DNA of 64,000 nucleotides from Emcibacter sp. (GTDB taxonomy: Bacteria; Pseudomonadota; Alphaproteobacteria; Sphingomonadales; Emcibacteraceae). Made by a program: the position numbers and the translations under genes. Shown piece by piece: positions 54,139-63,621 of this stretch (positions within the stretch are counted from its first letter, which is position 1; each line of letters begins with the position of its first letter). The stretch covers positions 1 through 64,000 of the forward strand of contig JAIOYI010000003.1 in NCBI GenBank assembly GCA_021741205.1, given 5' to 3'. The notes below the pieces were generated by a model that was given only the letters and a program-made list of their open reading frames with translations, ran no database searches and was not told the DNA's origin.

Positions 54139-56946
54139 TCATTTTGCAATATGGCGGGTATCCTCAGAAAAGGGAATAAACTCTTCCTGCCAGTCGGACG
54201 GATGGTTGGTCAGCCGCACGTCAACAGCCGTGACCTTATATTCAGGACAATCCGTAGCCCAGTCTGCATTATCGGTTGTCACCACATTGGCCCCTGAAAT
54301 GGGCATGTGAAAGGTGGTGTAAACCACCCCAGGCTGCATGCGGTCCGATATCTTGGCTCTAAGGGCCGTATCCCCCATGCGGCTTTTGATGCTCACCCAG
54401 TCGCCGTCCCTCACATTGCGGTCTTCGGCATCTCTTGCGTGGATTTCGAGCACATCTTGATCATGCCAGATATTATTATCCGTCCGTCTTGTCTGCGCCC
54501 CCACATTATATTGGCTAAGAATTCGCCCCGTGGTCAGAATAAGCGGAAAGCGGGCGGTAATTTTTTCGCTTGTTGGCACAAATTCGGTCACAACAAAATT
54601 ACCCTTTCCCCGCACAAAGCCGTCCACATGCATGATCGGTGTACCGCTTGGTGCCATATCATTGCACGGCCATTGCAGACTTCCCATCGTGCGGATTTTA
54701 TCAAAGCTCACCCCTGAAAAGGTTGGGGTCAGGCGAGCAATCTCATCCATAATGTCTGATGAATTTTCATAAGCCATTTCATATCCCATGGCGCGGGAAA
54801 GACGACACGTAATGTCCCATTCATCAAGACCCGCCAAGGGCTCCACCGCTTTATTGACCATGCTGATGCGTCTTTCCGCATTGGTAAATGTGCCGTCCTT
54901 TTCCAAAAAACTTGTCCCAGGTAAAAAAACATGAGCAAAGCGCGCTGTTTCATTGAGAAATAAATCCTGCACGATCAGGCAATCAAGATTCCTGAGCGCC
55001 GCCTCCACATGGTGGGTGTTAGGATCGCTTTGCGCCACATCCTCACCTTGAATATACATACCCCGATAATGCCCCAAAACTGCCTCATCAAACATAGCAG
55101 GGATACGAAGCCCCGCCTCAGAATCTAGGGTGACACCCCAGTCCTGTTCAAAACTTGCCCTAACTGTATCATCCCCCACGGGGCGATAGCCTGGAAATTC
55201 ATGGGGAAATGATCCCATGTCACAGGAACCCTGAACATTGTTCTGCCCCCGTAACGGATTTACACCAACGCCAGAAAAACCAATATTGCCTGTAAGCATA
55301 GCAAGATTAGCAAGTCCCATCACCGCCGTTGATCCTTGGGAATGTTCTGTTACGCCAAGACCATAAAAAATGGCCGCCTTATTGCCTGTGGCATATAATC
55401 TTGCTGCTGCCCTGATATGGTCTGCCTTAACACCACAAAATTTTTCGATCGCTTCTGGAGCATTCTTAGCATCAAGAATAAAGTTTCGCCATTCATCATA
55501 AGCCTTATCATCACAGCGTTCTGCAATATAGGCTTTATCCTCAAGCCCCTCATCCACAATCACATGGGCAAGCGCATTGATAATCGCCACATTGTTGCCA
55601 GGCAAAAGCGGCAAATGATAATTGGCCTTAATATGGGGCGACTTCACCAGATCAATGGTGCGGGGGTCAATCACAATGAGGTGCGCCCCTTGCCGTAATC
55701 TGCTTTTGATTTGGCTGCCGAAAACAGGGTGGGCATCGGTTGGATTTGCCCCGATCACAAGGATGACATCTGCATCCATAACACTATCAAAGGTTTGGGT
55801 ACCCGCAGACGTGCCTAAGGTTTGATTAAGCCCGTATCCTGTGGGGCTGTGGCATACCCGTGCGCAGGTATCCACATTATTATTTTGAAATGCGGCTCTG
55901 ATCATTTTCTGCACCACGTAAACCTCTTCATTGGTGCATCGGGATGAGGTGATGCCACCAATGGATTTCCGACCCCATTTTTTCTGAATCGCTTTAAGTT
56001 CTGTGGCCGCAAAGGCAATGGCTTCGTCCCAACTGACCGTAACCCATGGGTCAGTAATATTCTTACGGATCATGGGTTCTGTGATGCGGTCCTGATGAAA
56101 GGCATATTCCCAAGCAAATCGTCCCTTGACGCAAGCGTGACCATGATTGGCCTTACCTTCTTTCCAAGGGGTCATGCGAATAACGTCCCCATCCTTCAAT
56201 TCTGCCTTAAAACCACAACCAACCCCGCAATAGGCACATGTGGTCAACACGCTATGATCGGGATTACCTTTTGCAATGATATTCTTTTCAAGCAGGCTAT
56301 CTGTTGGACAGGCCGAAACACAGGCGCCGCAAGACACACAGTCACTTGTTAAAAAATCCTCTGCCACACCTGCGGTAATTTGGCTGTCAAAGCCCCGTCC
56401 CTCAAGGGTCAAGGCAAAGGTTCCCTGCACCTCTTCACAGGCTCTGACACAGCGGGAACATAAAATACATTTGGCCGGATCAAAGCTAAAGTAAGGGTTG
56501 CTGTCATCGATAATGGCCTTTAAATGATTATGGCCTTCTGTGCCGTAACGGCTTTCATGCATCCCAAGCAGCCGTGCCAAATCATGCAGGGGTAAGTCCT
56601 CCCCGCTTGGATGATCGGACAGGTAAAGATCCATCACCCCCCGACGGAGCCATTTTAGGCGGTCTGATTGGGTGGTCACTTTCATACCCTCTTCAACGGG
56701 CGTGGTACAGGAGGCGGGTGCGCCGCGTCTGCCCTCAATTTCAACAAGACACAAACGACAAGAGCCGAAACTTTCCAAACAATCCGTCGCACAAAGACTT
56801 GGGATCGGGGTATCCAGAAACGCCGCCGCCCGCATGATACTTGTCCCCTTGGGCACAGAAATGGTCTTGCCATCAATATCCAAGCGAACCGATATATCAG
56901 AGGCAACCTCTGGTGTGCCAAAGTCTTTTTCAGTAATCAACGTCAT
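54139..56946 (-). CDS. fdsA: NAD-dependent formate dehydrogenase, molybdopterin alpha subunit
   Basis: This is a 935-residue cytosolic subunit that oxidises formate to CO2. The N terminus has a NuoG-like [2Fe-2S] domain (CATDCLESFGSCRLCLVEI) and ferredoxin-type 4Fe-4S clusters (CILCSRCVRAC, CVSCGACVSACPTD). The molybdopterin core starts at CAYCGVGC, and the catalytic residue is Cys365 (ARVCHSPTG), not selenocysteine. It is coupled to fdsB by a 4-base overlap. The usual fdhD/fdsC and fdsD genes do not follow; the next gene is on the other strand. Confidence 0.95.
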   Translation of the reverse strand: MTLITEKDFGTPEVASDISVRLDIDGKTISVPKGTSIMRAAAFLDTPIPSLCATDCLESFGSCRLCLVEIEGRRGAPASCTTPVEEGMKVTTQSDRLKWLRRGVMDLYLSDHPSGEDLPLHDLARLLGMHESRYGTEGHNHLKAIIDDSNPYFSFDPAKCILCSRCVRACEEVQGTFALTLEGRGFDSQITAGVAEDFLTSDCVSCGACVSACPTDSLLEKNIIAKGNPDHSVLTTCAYCGVGCGFKAELKDGDVIRMTPWKEGKANHGHACVKGRFAWEYAFHQDRITEPMIRKNITDPWVTVSWDEAIAFAATELKAIQKKWGRKSIGGITSSRCTNEEVYVVQKMIRAAFQNNNVDTCARVCHSPTGYGLNQTLGTSAGTQTFDSVMDADVILVIGANPTDAHPVFGSQIKSRLRQGAHLIVIDPRTIDLVKSPHIKANYHLPLLPGNNVAIINALAHVIVDEGLEDKAYIAERCDDKAYDEWRNFILDAKNAPEAIEKFCGVKADHIRAAARLYATGNKAAIFYGLGVTEHSQGSTAVMGLANLAMLTGNIGFSGVGVNPLRGQNNVQGSCDMGSFPHEFPGYRPVGDDTVRASFEQDWGVTLDSEAGLRIPAMFDEAVLGHYRGMYIQGEDVAQSDPNTHHVEAALRNLDCLIVQDLFLNETARFAHVFLPGTSFLEKDGTFTNAERRISMVNKAVEPLAGLDEWDITCRLSRAMGYEMAYENSSDIMDEIARLTPTFSGVSFDKIRTMGSLQWPCNDMAPSGTPIMHVDGFVRGKGNFVVTEFVPTSEKITARFPLILTTGRILSQYNVGAQTRRTDNNIWHDQDVLEIHARDAEDRNVRDGDWVSIKSRMGDTALRAKISDRMQPGVVYTTFHMPISGANVVTTDNADWATDCPEYKVTAVDVRLTNHPSDWQEEFIPFSEDTRHIAK

Positions 56947-58493
56947 TTTCTGCTCCTGCCTGTAAAATCATCAGGCCAATATTTTAAGGCACTTAAGACC
57001 GGAATTGACGTCATGCCGCCCATTGCACAGAGCGACCCCGTTTCCATAACATCACAAAGCTCCCTCACCATATCCAGATTTTCTGCCACATTATCCCCCG
57101 CCTGAATATGTGCCATAAGTTCCGACCCCCGCACCGATCCAATACGGCAAGGGGTGCATTTGCCGCAACTTTCAACGGCACAAAAATCAAAGGCAAATTT
57201 TGCTTGTTCTGCCATATCCACCCCATCATCAAAGACCACAATGCCGCCATGACCAAGCACAGCTCCCTTTTCTGAAAAGGCCTCATAATCCATGGGCAAG
57301 TCCAGATCGCTGTTCGGTAAGTAGGCACCCAAAGGCCCTCCCACCTGCACCGCCTTAATTGGCGCACCCGTAAAGGTTCCGCCGCCGTAAGTCATAATCA
57401 GTTCCCGCAAACTCACCCCAAACGCCTTTTCCACCAAACCGCCCTGCTTGATATTGCCCGCAAGCTGAAAGGCGATGGTTCCCCGAGAACGTCCCATGCC
57501 AAAATTCTGATAATAATCCGACCCCTGTGCCATGATGATCGGCACACTGGCCAAGGATAACACATTATTGACCACCGTCGGCTTGCCAAAAAGTCCCTCT
57601 ATGGCGGGGAGCGGCGGCTTTGCCCTGACCATGCCCCGCTTGCCTTCTAAGCTGTTCAGCATGGCAGTTTCTTCACCGCAGACATAGGACCCCGCCCCCA
57701 TCCGCACTTCGATATCAAAATTTTTATCCGACCCGTAAATATTTTTCCCAAGAAAACCCTGATCCCGCAAATTAAGAAGCGCTTCAGACAAAATTTCTCG
57801 GCATAGGGGATATTCCGAGCGCAAATAGATAAAGCCCTTCGTCGCCCCCACCGCAAGTCCCGCAATGATCATGCCTTCTATCAAAGAATAGGGGTCCCCT
57901 TCCATCAATATACGGTCGGCAAAGGTTCCGCTGTCGCCCTCATCCGCATTGGCGCAAATATATTTCTGATCAGACGGGGCATGAAGCACCGTATTCCATT
58001 TAATGCCCGTGGGAAAGGCGGCGCCACCTCGCCCCCTAAGGCCACTTTTGGTCACCTGATCCACAATATCTTGCGGTGGCATTTCAAGAGCATTTTTAAG
58101 CCCCAAAAATCCCCCGTTCGCCTGATAATCATTCAAAGATAAGGCATCAATGAGACCGCACCGTGCAAAGGTCAAACGGTCTTGAGTTTTTAAATAGGGA
58201 ATTTCTCTGGTCAAACCCTGACATAACTCATGGGCGCCGCCCTTTAAAAAATCCGCCCTAAACAGGCCTTCCACATCGCTCGCCGTAACATTGCCATAAG
58301 CCACACGACCCTGTTCTGTTTCCACTTCTATCATGGGTTCAAGCCAACTCATGCCCCATGAACCATTACGAATAATTTCAATATCCTGACCTTGTTTTTG
58401 CGCCTCATTCAACAAGGCGAGCACAAGTTCATCTGCGCCCATGGATAATGCCGTGGTTTCAAGAGGTACATAAATCTTCACCAAGGCCGTCAT
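56943..58493 (-). CDS. fdsB: formate dehydrogenase beta subunit (NuoF-like)
   Basis: This is a 516-residue NADH/FMN subunit. The N-terminal about 120 residues are thioredoxin-like; then comes the NuoF core with the FMN/NAD-binding GLRGRGGAAFPTGIKW, GAYVCGEETAM-like GSYVCGEETAMLNSLEG, and the 4Fe-4S motif ESCGKCTPCRIG. It passes electrons from formate to NAD+. Overlaps of 4 bases link it to fdsG and fdsA. Confidence 0.95.
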   Translation of the reverse strand: MTALVKIYVPLETTALSMGADELVLALLNEAQKQGQDIEIIRNGSWGMSWLEPMIEVETEQGRVAYGNVTASDVEGLFRADFLKGGAHELCQGLTREIPYLKTQDRLTFARCGLIDALSLNDYQANGGFLGLKNALEMPPQDIVDQVTKSGLRGRGGAAFPTGIKWNTVLHAPSDQKYICANADEGDSGTFADRILMEGDPYSLIEGMIIAGLAVGATKGFIYLRSEYPLCREILSEALLNLRDQGFLGKNIYGSDKNFDIEVRMGAGSYVCGEETAMLNSLEGKRGMVRAKPPLPAIEGLFGKPTVVNNVLSLASVPIIMAQGSDYYQNFGMGRSRGTIAFQLAGNIKQGGLVEKAFGVSLRELIMTYGGGTFTGAPIKAVQVGGPLGAYLPNSDLDLPMDYEAFSEKGAVLGHGGIVVFDDGVDMAEQAKFAFDFCAVESCGKCTPCRIGSVRGSELMAHIQAGDNVAENLDMVRELCDVMETGSLCAMGGMTSIPVLSALKYWPDDFTGRSRK

Positions 58494-58996
58494 GATTGCA
58501 CCTCTGTGCGTTTAACAAGATCACTAAACTTGGCCTCTGTCATGCGCCCTTGGGTGCGTCCATCCAATGATATATTAGGCGACACTGCACAATTGCCGAG
58601 ACAATAAATAGCCTCCAAGCTGATATGCCCGTCCATCGTCGTTTGACCTAGACGGATACCAAGCATTTCTTCGGCATGTTTGGTTAAAGAACGGCTGCCC
58701 ATGGCCTGACAGGATTCTGCCTGACAGATTTTAATCACGTGACGACCAGCAGGCTGTGAGCGAAAATCATGATAAAAGCTTTTAACGCCATAGACTTCTG
58801 CTTTTGACAGATTAAAAGCCTCGGCCAAAAGAGGGTAACTTTCAGGCGGAATATAGCCAAAAGCCGCCTGCAGGCCATGCAAGGCCTCCATCAGTCCACC
58901 CGCCATGTCCGCATATTGGGAAATCACTTCCTGAGCCTCGATTCCATCCCATTGTGCATGTTCAATCGGTATGTTATCACTTGATTTTTGTGACAC
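58490..58996 (-). CDS. fdsG: formate dehydrogenase gamma subunit (NuoE-like)
   Basis: This is a 168-residue [2Fe-2S] thioredoxin-fold subunit. The cluster cysteines lie in CQAESCQAMG and YCLGNCAVSPNI. The N-terminal helices (LMEALHGLQAAFGYIPPES) match NuoE/FdsG. It is first in the fdsGBA order; 100 bases separate it from the acetate permease gene upstream. Confidence 0.94.
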   Translation of the reverse strand: MSQKSSDNIPIEHAQWDGIEAQEVISQYADMAGGLMEALHGLQAAFGYIPPESYPLLAEAFNLSKAEVYGVKSFYHDFRSQPAGRHVIKICQAESCQAMGSRSLTKHAEEMLGIRLGQTTMDGHISLEAIYCLGNCAVSPNISLDGRTQGRMTEAKFSDLVKRTEVQS

Positions 58997-59096
58997 AGAC
59001 TATCCTTTACCTTAAAAATTCAATAAAGATAATTGTAACCCTGTATCACAGATCAGACAATTTAATTTTTCCGTCTATTTTAATCGATGAAGTTTA

Positions 59097-60773
59097 TTAA
59101 TGTTTTTTCGCCGTTGAAATGCCAAGACCCGTTTCGGAACGGACATATTGTTCAACGAACAAAAGCCTTTCTTTCTCTGCTCTTGGGCTTTTATCAAAAT
59201 AAGAAAAAACCCAGATGGCAAGAAAAGCGAGCGGCATGGAATAAAAGGTCGGGTAAATATGAGGATAAATAGGCGTTTCATAACCCAAAACATCAACCCA
59301 AACGCTTGGCCCCAATATAATTAATCCAATGGAGAAAACCAGACCCACAACACCGCCTCCTATGGCGCCCGTTGTGGTCATTTTAGACCAATAGATTGAC
59401 ACGATCAAAATGGGGAAATTCACACTTGCCGCAATAGCAAGGGCAAGGGAGGCCACAAAGGCCACATTCTGAAATTCAAAAGCAATACCCAGAATGATGG
59501 AAATACCCCCCAAGACAAAGGTTGCTATGCGTGATACCTTGATTTCCTCGGCATTGGTGACAAATGTGGTTTTAAAAGTTTTGGCATAAAGATCATGGGC
59601 AATGGTTGCCGCCCCCGCAAGGGTTAGGCCCGCCACCACCGCAAGAATAGTAGCAAAAGCCACCGCCGACATAAAGCCTAGCATAATATCACCCCCCATA
59701 TAATGGGTCAGATGGAGCGCCACCATATTGCCCCCACCAAGTATTTTTCCCGCCCCGTCATAATAATCGGGATTGCCCATAATAAATATTATGGCACCGT
59801 AACCAATAACAATAATCAGCAGATAAAAATATCCCATCAAACTTGTGGCCACAAAAACCGACTTTCTAGCATCCTTAGAATTTTTAACCGTAAAAAATCG
59901 CATGAGGATATGAGGCAGTCCCATAATCCCAAACATCATGGTCAGGCCAATGGAAATAATCGCCACGGGGTTCTGCATCCAAAGTCCCGGACCAAGGATG
60001 TCCTTACCCTTTGGATGGTGTTCTGCGGCACGGGAAAATAAAGTCTCAAAATTAAAATCAAGATTTTTCATCACCATAAAGGCAATGAAGCTGCCGCCGA
60101 TCAAAAGCAAAATAGCCTTAATCAATTGCACCCATGTTGTAGCCAACATACCCCCAAAGCTCACATAACAAATCATCAGAAAACTGACCAAAATGATGGC
60201 ATACACATAATCCAAACCGAAAAGCAGCTGGATAAGTTTACCCGCCCCCACCATTTGGGCAATCAGATAAAAAATGATAACCGACAAAGACCCAATCGCC
60301 GAAATAATCCGAATGGGCTTTTTCTCAAAACGGTAAGAAACCACGTCAATAAAGGTATAGCTTCCCAGATTGCGTAATTTTTCCGCCATCAGAAATAAAA
60401 TCACGGGCCATGCCGCCATAACCCCCACCGCCAATATCAACGCATCAAAGCCAAAACCAAAGGTTGCCGCCGTTATCCCAAGAAATGTGGCCGCCGACAT
60501 AAAATCCCCCGCAATGGCCGTTCCATTTTGCCACGGTTTAATACCGCCCCCTGCGGCGTAAAAATCATCCTTGGTTTTTGTATGACGTGCCGCCCACCAT
60601 GTAATACCAAGCGTCGCCAGAACAAAGATCAAAAACATAACTATAGCCGTCATATTAACTGGCTGCTTTTCTACGTCACCTATATCGCCACCGCCAGAGG
60701 CCATGACCGTATCTGATAAAAGAATTGAACCCCATAATCCCCCATAAATTGCCGTCCAAACCCTCTTACTCAT
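59097..60773 (-). CDS. actP: cation/acetate symporter ActP
   Basis: This is a 558-residue sodium:solute symporter with a signal-like N terminus and about 13 membrane helices. Seen are WWAARHTKTKDDFYAAGGGIKPWQNGTAIAGDFMSAATFLGI, the ActP signature, and AVVAGLTLAGAATIAHDLYA. It imports acetate or other short carboxylates with Na+. It overlaps the DUF485 gene by 8 bases, the normal yjcH-actP pairing. Confidence 0.95.
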   Translation of the reverse strand: MSKRVWTAIYGGLWGSILLSDTVMASGGGDIGDVEKQPVNMTAIVMFLIFVLATLGITWWAARHTKTKDDFYAAGGGIKPWQNGTAIAGDFMSAATFLGITAATFGFGFDALILAVGVMAAWPVILFLMAEKLRNLGSYTFIDVVSYRFEKKPIRIISAIGSLSVIIFYLIAQMVGAGKLIQLLFGLDYVYAIILVSFLMICYVSFGGMLATTWVQLIKAILLLIGGSFIAFMVMKNLDFNFETLFSRAAEHHPKGKDILGPGLWMQNPVAIISIGLTMMFGIMGLPHILMRFFTVKNSKDARKSVFVATSLMGYFYLLIIVIGYGAIIFIMGNPDYYDGAGKILGGGNMVALHLTHYMGGDIMLGFMSAVAFATILAVVAGLTLAGAATIAHDLYAKTFKTTFVTNAEEIKVSRIATFVLGGISIILGIAFEFQNVAFVASLALAIAASVNFPILIVSIYWSKMTTTGAIGGGVVGLVFSIGLIILGPSVWVDVLGYETPIYPHIYPTFYSMPLAFLAIWVFSYFDKSPRAEKERLLFVEQYVRSETGLGISTAKKH

Positions 60774-61080
60774 GACCCAAATCTTTCATTAATTCATCTC
60801 TTAAAACATCAAATTTTCGATTGGCCCACCATGTATAAAGACCTGCGGAAAGCATACCACTCACGATCAGAAAAACCGCAAAAACTATACCATATGTTAC
60901 AGAACTCTTCTCGCTCCATGATCTCGCCATAAAATTTGGCAAAAATGACATTGCAAGCACATATAAACCATAATTCAGAGTGACAATCAGACCAAACAAC
61001 ATACTTAAGCGTCCTCTGGTCTTTGCAAGCTGCTTAAATTTTGGATGGTCAAGACATTTTTGTATGTCAGGTTGTAACAT
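60766..61080 (-). CDS. DUF485 (YjcH-like) membrane protein
   Basis: This is a 104-residue protein with two membrane helices (LSMLFGLIVTLNYGLYVLAMSFL and YGIVFAVFLIVSGMLSAGLYTW) and the opening HPKFKQLAKTRGRLS of DUF485/YjcH. It is co-transcribed with actP in many bacteria, with unknown function. It has an 8-base overlap with the actP start. Confidence 0.93.
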   Translation of the reverse strand: MLQPDIQKCLDHPKFKQLAKTRGRLSMLFGLIVTLNYGLYVLAMSFLPNFMARSWSEKSSVTYGIVFAVFLIVSGMLSAGLYTWWANRKFDVLRDELMKDLGHE

Positions 61081-61145
61081 CGTATAATCCCTATATTTTG
61101 ATTATTTTTTATACTTTATTATCTTCACAGATGCTAATCCAAAAA

Positions 61146-61169
61146 TTAAGGGGCCATGCAGCCCCTTAA
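61146..61169 (-). terminator. rho-independent terminator of the TonB receptor gene
   Basis: A 9-bp perfect stem TTAAGGGGC/GCCCCTTAA with 6-base loop is followed leftward by TTTTT. The rightward side also ends in a T run, so it may work both ways. It separates the receptor from the DUF485-actP unit. Confidence 0.9.
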
Positions 61170-61194
61170 AGATTTTTTTAAATCTATTGATTTA

Positions 61195-63474
61195 TTAGAA
61201 ATTTGCCGTACCAGTTACACCGAATGTACGTGGTGCACCCCAAGTCCCAATTGTACCTGGGCCTATGAAGTAGGCATGAGCCACATAAGCTTTATTGGTG
61301 AGATTCTGACCCCACAAAGAAATCTTATAGGCCTCGTTCGACGATGTCCATGTTATACTTCCACTTAACAATGTCTTGGATTGGTTCAATGTTTGTGCGG
61401 CTGTTGCAAAATCATTATGAGATTTGTCCGTATGGGTCAACTGGGTATTAAAATTCAAACCACCCATATCATCCTCTAAGGCCACATCATAATCAGCAAT
61501 GATGTTAAAGGAATGCTTCGGTGCCTGACGCAATGTTGATCCAGAAAAATCCGTAATACCCGAAGCCAATTCAATCAGCAAACCTTTTGCTTCTGTATCA
61601 AGATAGGCATAACCGCCGCTCAAGGTAAAGTCTTCGGTAACTTCCCAACTCAATTCAACTTCTGCACCCTTAATATCCGCAGAACCAATATTTGTGGTTT
61701 GGAAAGACCCAAAGGCAGACCCCGCCACAGGTCCAAAGCGCACGACTTGCAGATCCTTATAATCCATATAGAAGGCCGCACCATTAAAGCGAACCGTGCC
61801 ATCGGCGAGATCACTTTTAAAACCGATTTCATAGTTGGTCACAGATTCTTTGTTCACAGGTTTTCCCGCCGCAAGGGCAACACCCTGTGATCCTGCAAAG
61901 CCACCACTTTTATAGCCTGTGGACAATGTGGCAAAAACCATTAAACCTTCATTGGGACGGTATTGCAAAGACGCCATCGGGGAAAAGTCATTCCAACTTT
62001 TCTTTGAAGGTACTCTGAAGGTTTCCGCAATGATACGCAGCGATCCGCCAACACCATCACAGGCGGCAAAATTAGCAAAACCTGCTGCTGCGCGGGCTAC
62101 TTCAGTCATACCGCAGTTAACGGCTGTGGCCACATAGTCTTTTTTATCATGGGAATAACGACCGCCTGCAAGTAAAGACCATTTGGGGGCAAAATCCCAC
62201 TGAGCCTGTCCATAAAGCGCATAAGATGTGGATTTATTTTCTGTGCGGGTATATTCATTACCAACAACGACTTGTCCTGTTGCTTCCGTATTTCGTTCAA
62301 TTTTGAATTGTTCTATACGGTCGGTTTTTTCCGTGAAGAAATAAGCCCCTGCCACAAAACCAAAATCACCATCAAGTTCCGATGTCCAACGCAATTCCTG
62401 TGAGAAGGTATCAACACTTTCATCAATAACATCATTCACGTCCATACCGTAAACGCCCGCGGCAAGATTATAACCACCGCCAAGGGGTGCGCCAACGGAC
62501 GGCATTGCCCATGCGGTATCAACGGTCCGGTAAGCGGTAATCGTTGTGAATTTACCATTGTCAAAATTAATATTTCCCTGCAAACTGGTTCCGATAACTT
62601 CACGTTTTGAAAAGCCTTCGATGGGAGATGCAGATGTTTGTGGGCGATTTGCACCAAGAGCTTCAGCCACACCAACATAATTAAAGTTACCGCTCACAAC
62701 GGGGAAACGTCCCTGACTGTCACGGTCATCATTCAAATAATCTGCGGAAAGAACCCATTCACTCTTGTCCACGTCTAATTTTAATTGGCCACGCACAGAA
62801 ACCTGATTTTCATCATTCAGATCCTTGTTCAGCAGCGTATTACGAACATAACCATCATGTCTGCGGTAATTCACAACCACTTTACCTGCAAGATTTTCGG
62901 AAATCGGTCCCGTGACAAGCCCTTGAGCGCGAAAGATGCCTTCGTTACCACCTGTAACCGCAATTTTTGCCGCAAATTCATCACTAGGTTTTTGGGTCAC
63001 AACGGAAATGGCACCCCCAATGGTATTACGCCCGAAAAGCGCTCCCTGTGGGCCTTTTAAAACTTCGACACGTTCAAGATCAAACATATCAAAATTTACG
63101 CCTGCACCACGGCCAACATAGACGCCGTCAAAAAAGAGGGCAACGGAATTATCCAAACCCGCCCCATCATCAAAGGAGCCAACACCGCGCATAGAATATT
63201 GAGCCTGCCCAGGTGCAAATTCAGCATATTGCATACCAGGCACATTATTGGCAATGCCGTCCGCATCATGGATATCTGCCTTGTCAATCTGATCCATGCC
63301 CAATACGGCGACGGTAATCGGCACATCCTGCACATTGGCTGCCCGCAAGGTCGATGTCACAATAATTTCATCTATCTTTGCGTCTTTTTCGGATTCTGTT
63401 TGGGCATATGCTGGTGTGACAAACGTCAACAGAGCAACGCCAGACATCATATAACTTTTCAAACTTGCTTTCAC
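61195..63474 (-). CDS. TonB-dependent outer-membrane receptor
   Basis: This is a 759-residue receptor: signal peptide (MMSGVALLTFVTPAYAQ), TonB-box-like DEIIVTSTLR, plug domain with SMRGVG, DGVYVGR and VEVLKGPQGALFGRNTIGGAI, and a 22-strand barrel ending in Phe (FGVTGTANF). It imports a large substrate, unknown, using the proton-motive force. The plug type matches receptors common in Sphingomonadales/Kordiimonadales-like bacteria. GTG is the start, behind AAGGAG. A second receptor lies upstream. Confidence 0.92.
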   Translation of the reverse strand: MKASLKSYMMSGVALLTFVTPAYAQTESEKDAKIDEIIVTSTLRAANVQDVPITVAVLGMDQIDKADIHDADGIANNVPGMQYAEFAPGQAQYSMRGVGSFDDGAGLDNSVALFFDGVYVGRGAGVNFDMFDLERVEVLKGPQGALFGRNTIGGAISVVTQKPSDEFAAKIAVTGGNEGIFRAQGLVTGPISENLAGKVVVNYRRHDGYVRNTLLNKDLNDENQVSVRGQLKLDVDKSEWVLSADYLNDDRDSQGRFPVVSGNFNYVGVAEALGANRPQTSASPIEGFSKREVIGTSLQGNINFDNGKFTTITAYRTVDTAWAMPSVGAPLGGGYNLAAGVYGMDVNDVIDESVDTFSQELRWTSELDGDFGFVAGAYFFTEKTDRIEQFKIERNTEATGQVVVGNEYTRTENKSTSYALYGQAQWDFAPKWSLLAGGRYSHDKKDYVATAVNCGMTEVARAAAGFANFAACDGVGGSLRIIAETFRVPSKKSWNDFSPMASLQYRPNEGLMVFATLSTGYKSGGFAGSQGVALAAGKPVNKESVTNYEIGFKSDLADGTVRFNGAAFYMDYKDLQVVRFGPVAGSAFGSFQTTNIGSADIKGAEVELSWEVTEDFTLSGGYAYLDTEAKGLLIELASGITDFSGSTLRQAPKHSFNIIADYDVALEDDMGGLNFNTQLTHTDKSHNDFATAAQTLNQSKTLLSGSITWTSSNEAYKISLWGQNLTNKAYVAHAYFIGPGTIGTWGAPRTFGVTGTANF

Positions 63475-63621
63475 AGTCGTCTCCTTTTCTATATTTTGTT
63501 TATAATGTTGTTATTGTATGGCGGCCTTTCTTTAATTTTGGCCGTAATACTCTATTCAACGAAGGAGATGAAAAACCCCTCAATTATTTTTTAATATTTT
63601 ATTTAAAATTTAAATAAGACA

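Noticed and set aside
54139-56946. selenocysteine at the formate dehydrogenase active site
   Set aside because: The codon region reads Cys (ARVCHSPT) and there is no in-frame TGA.
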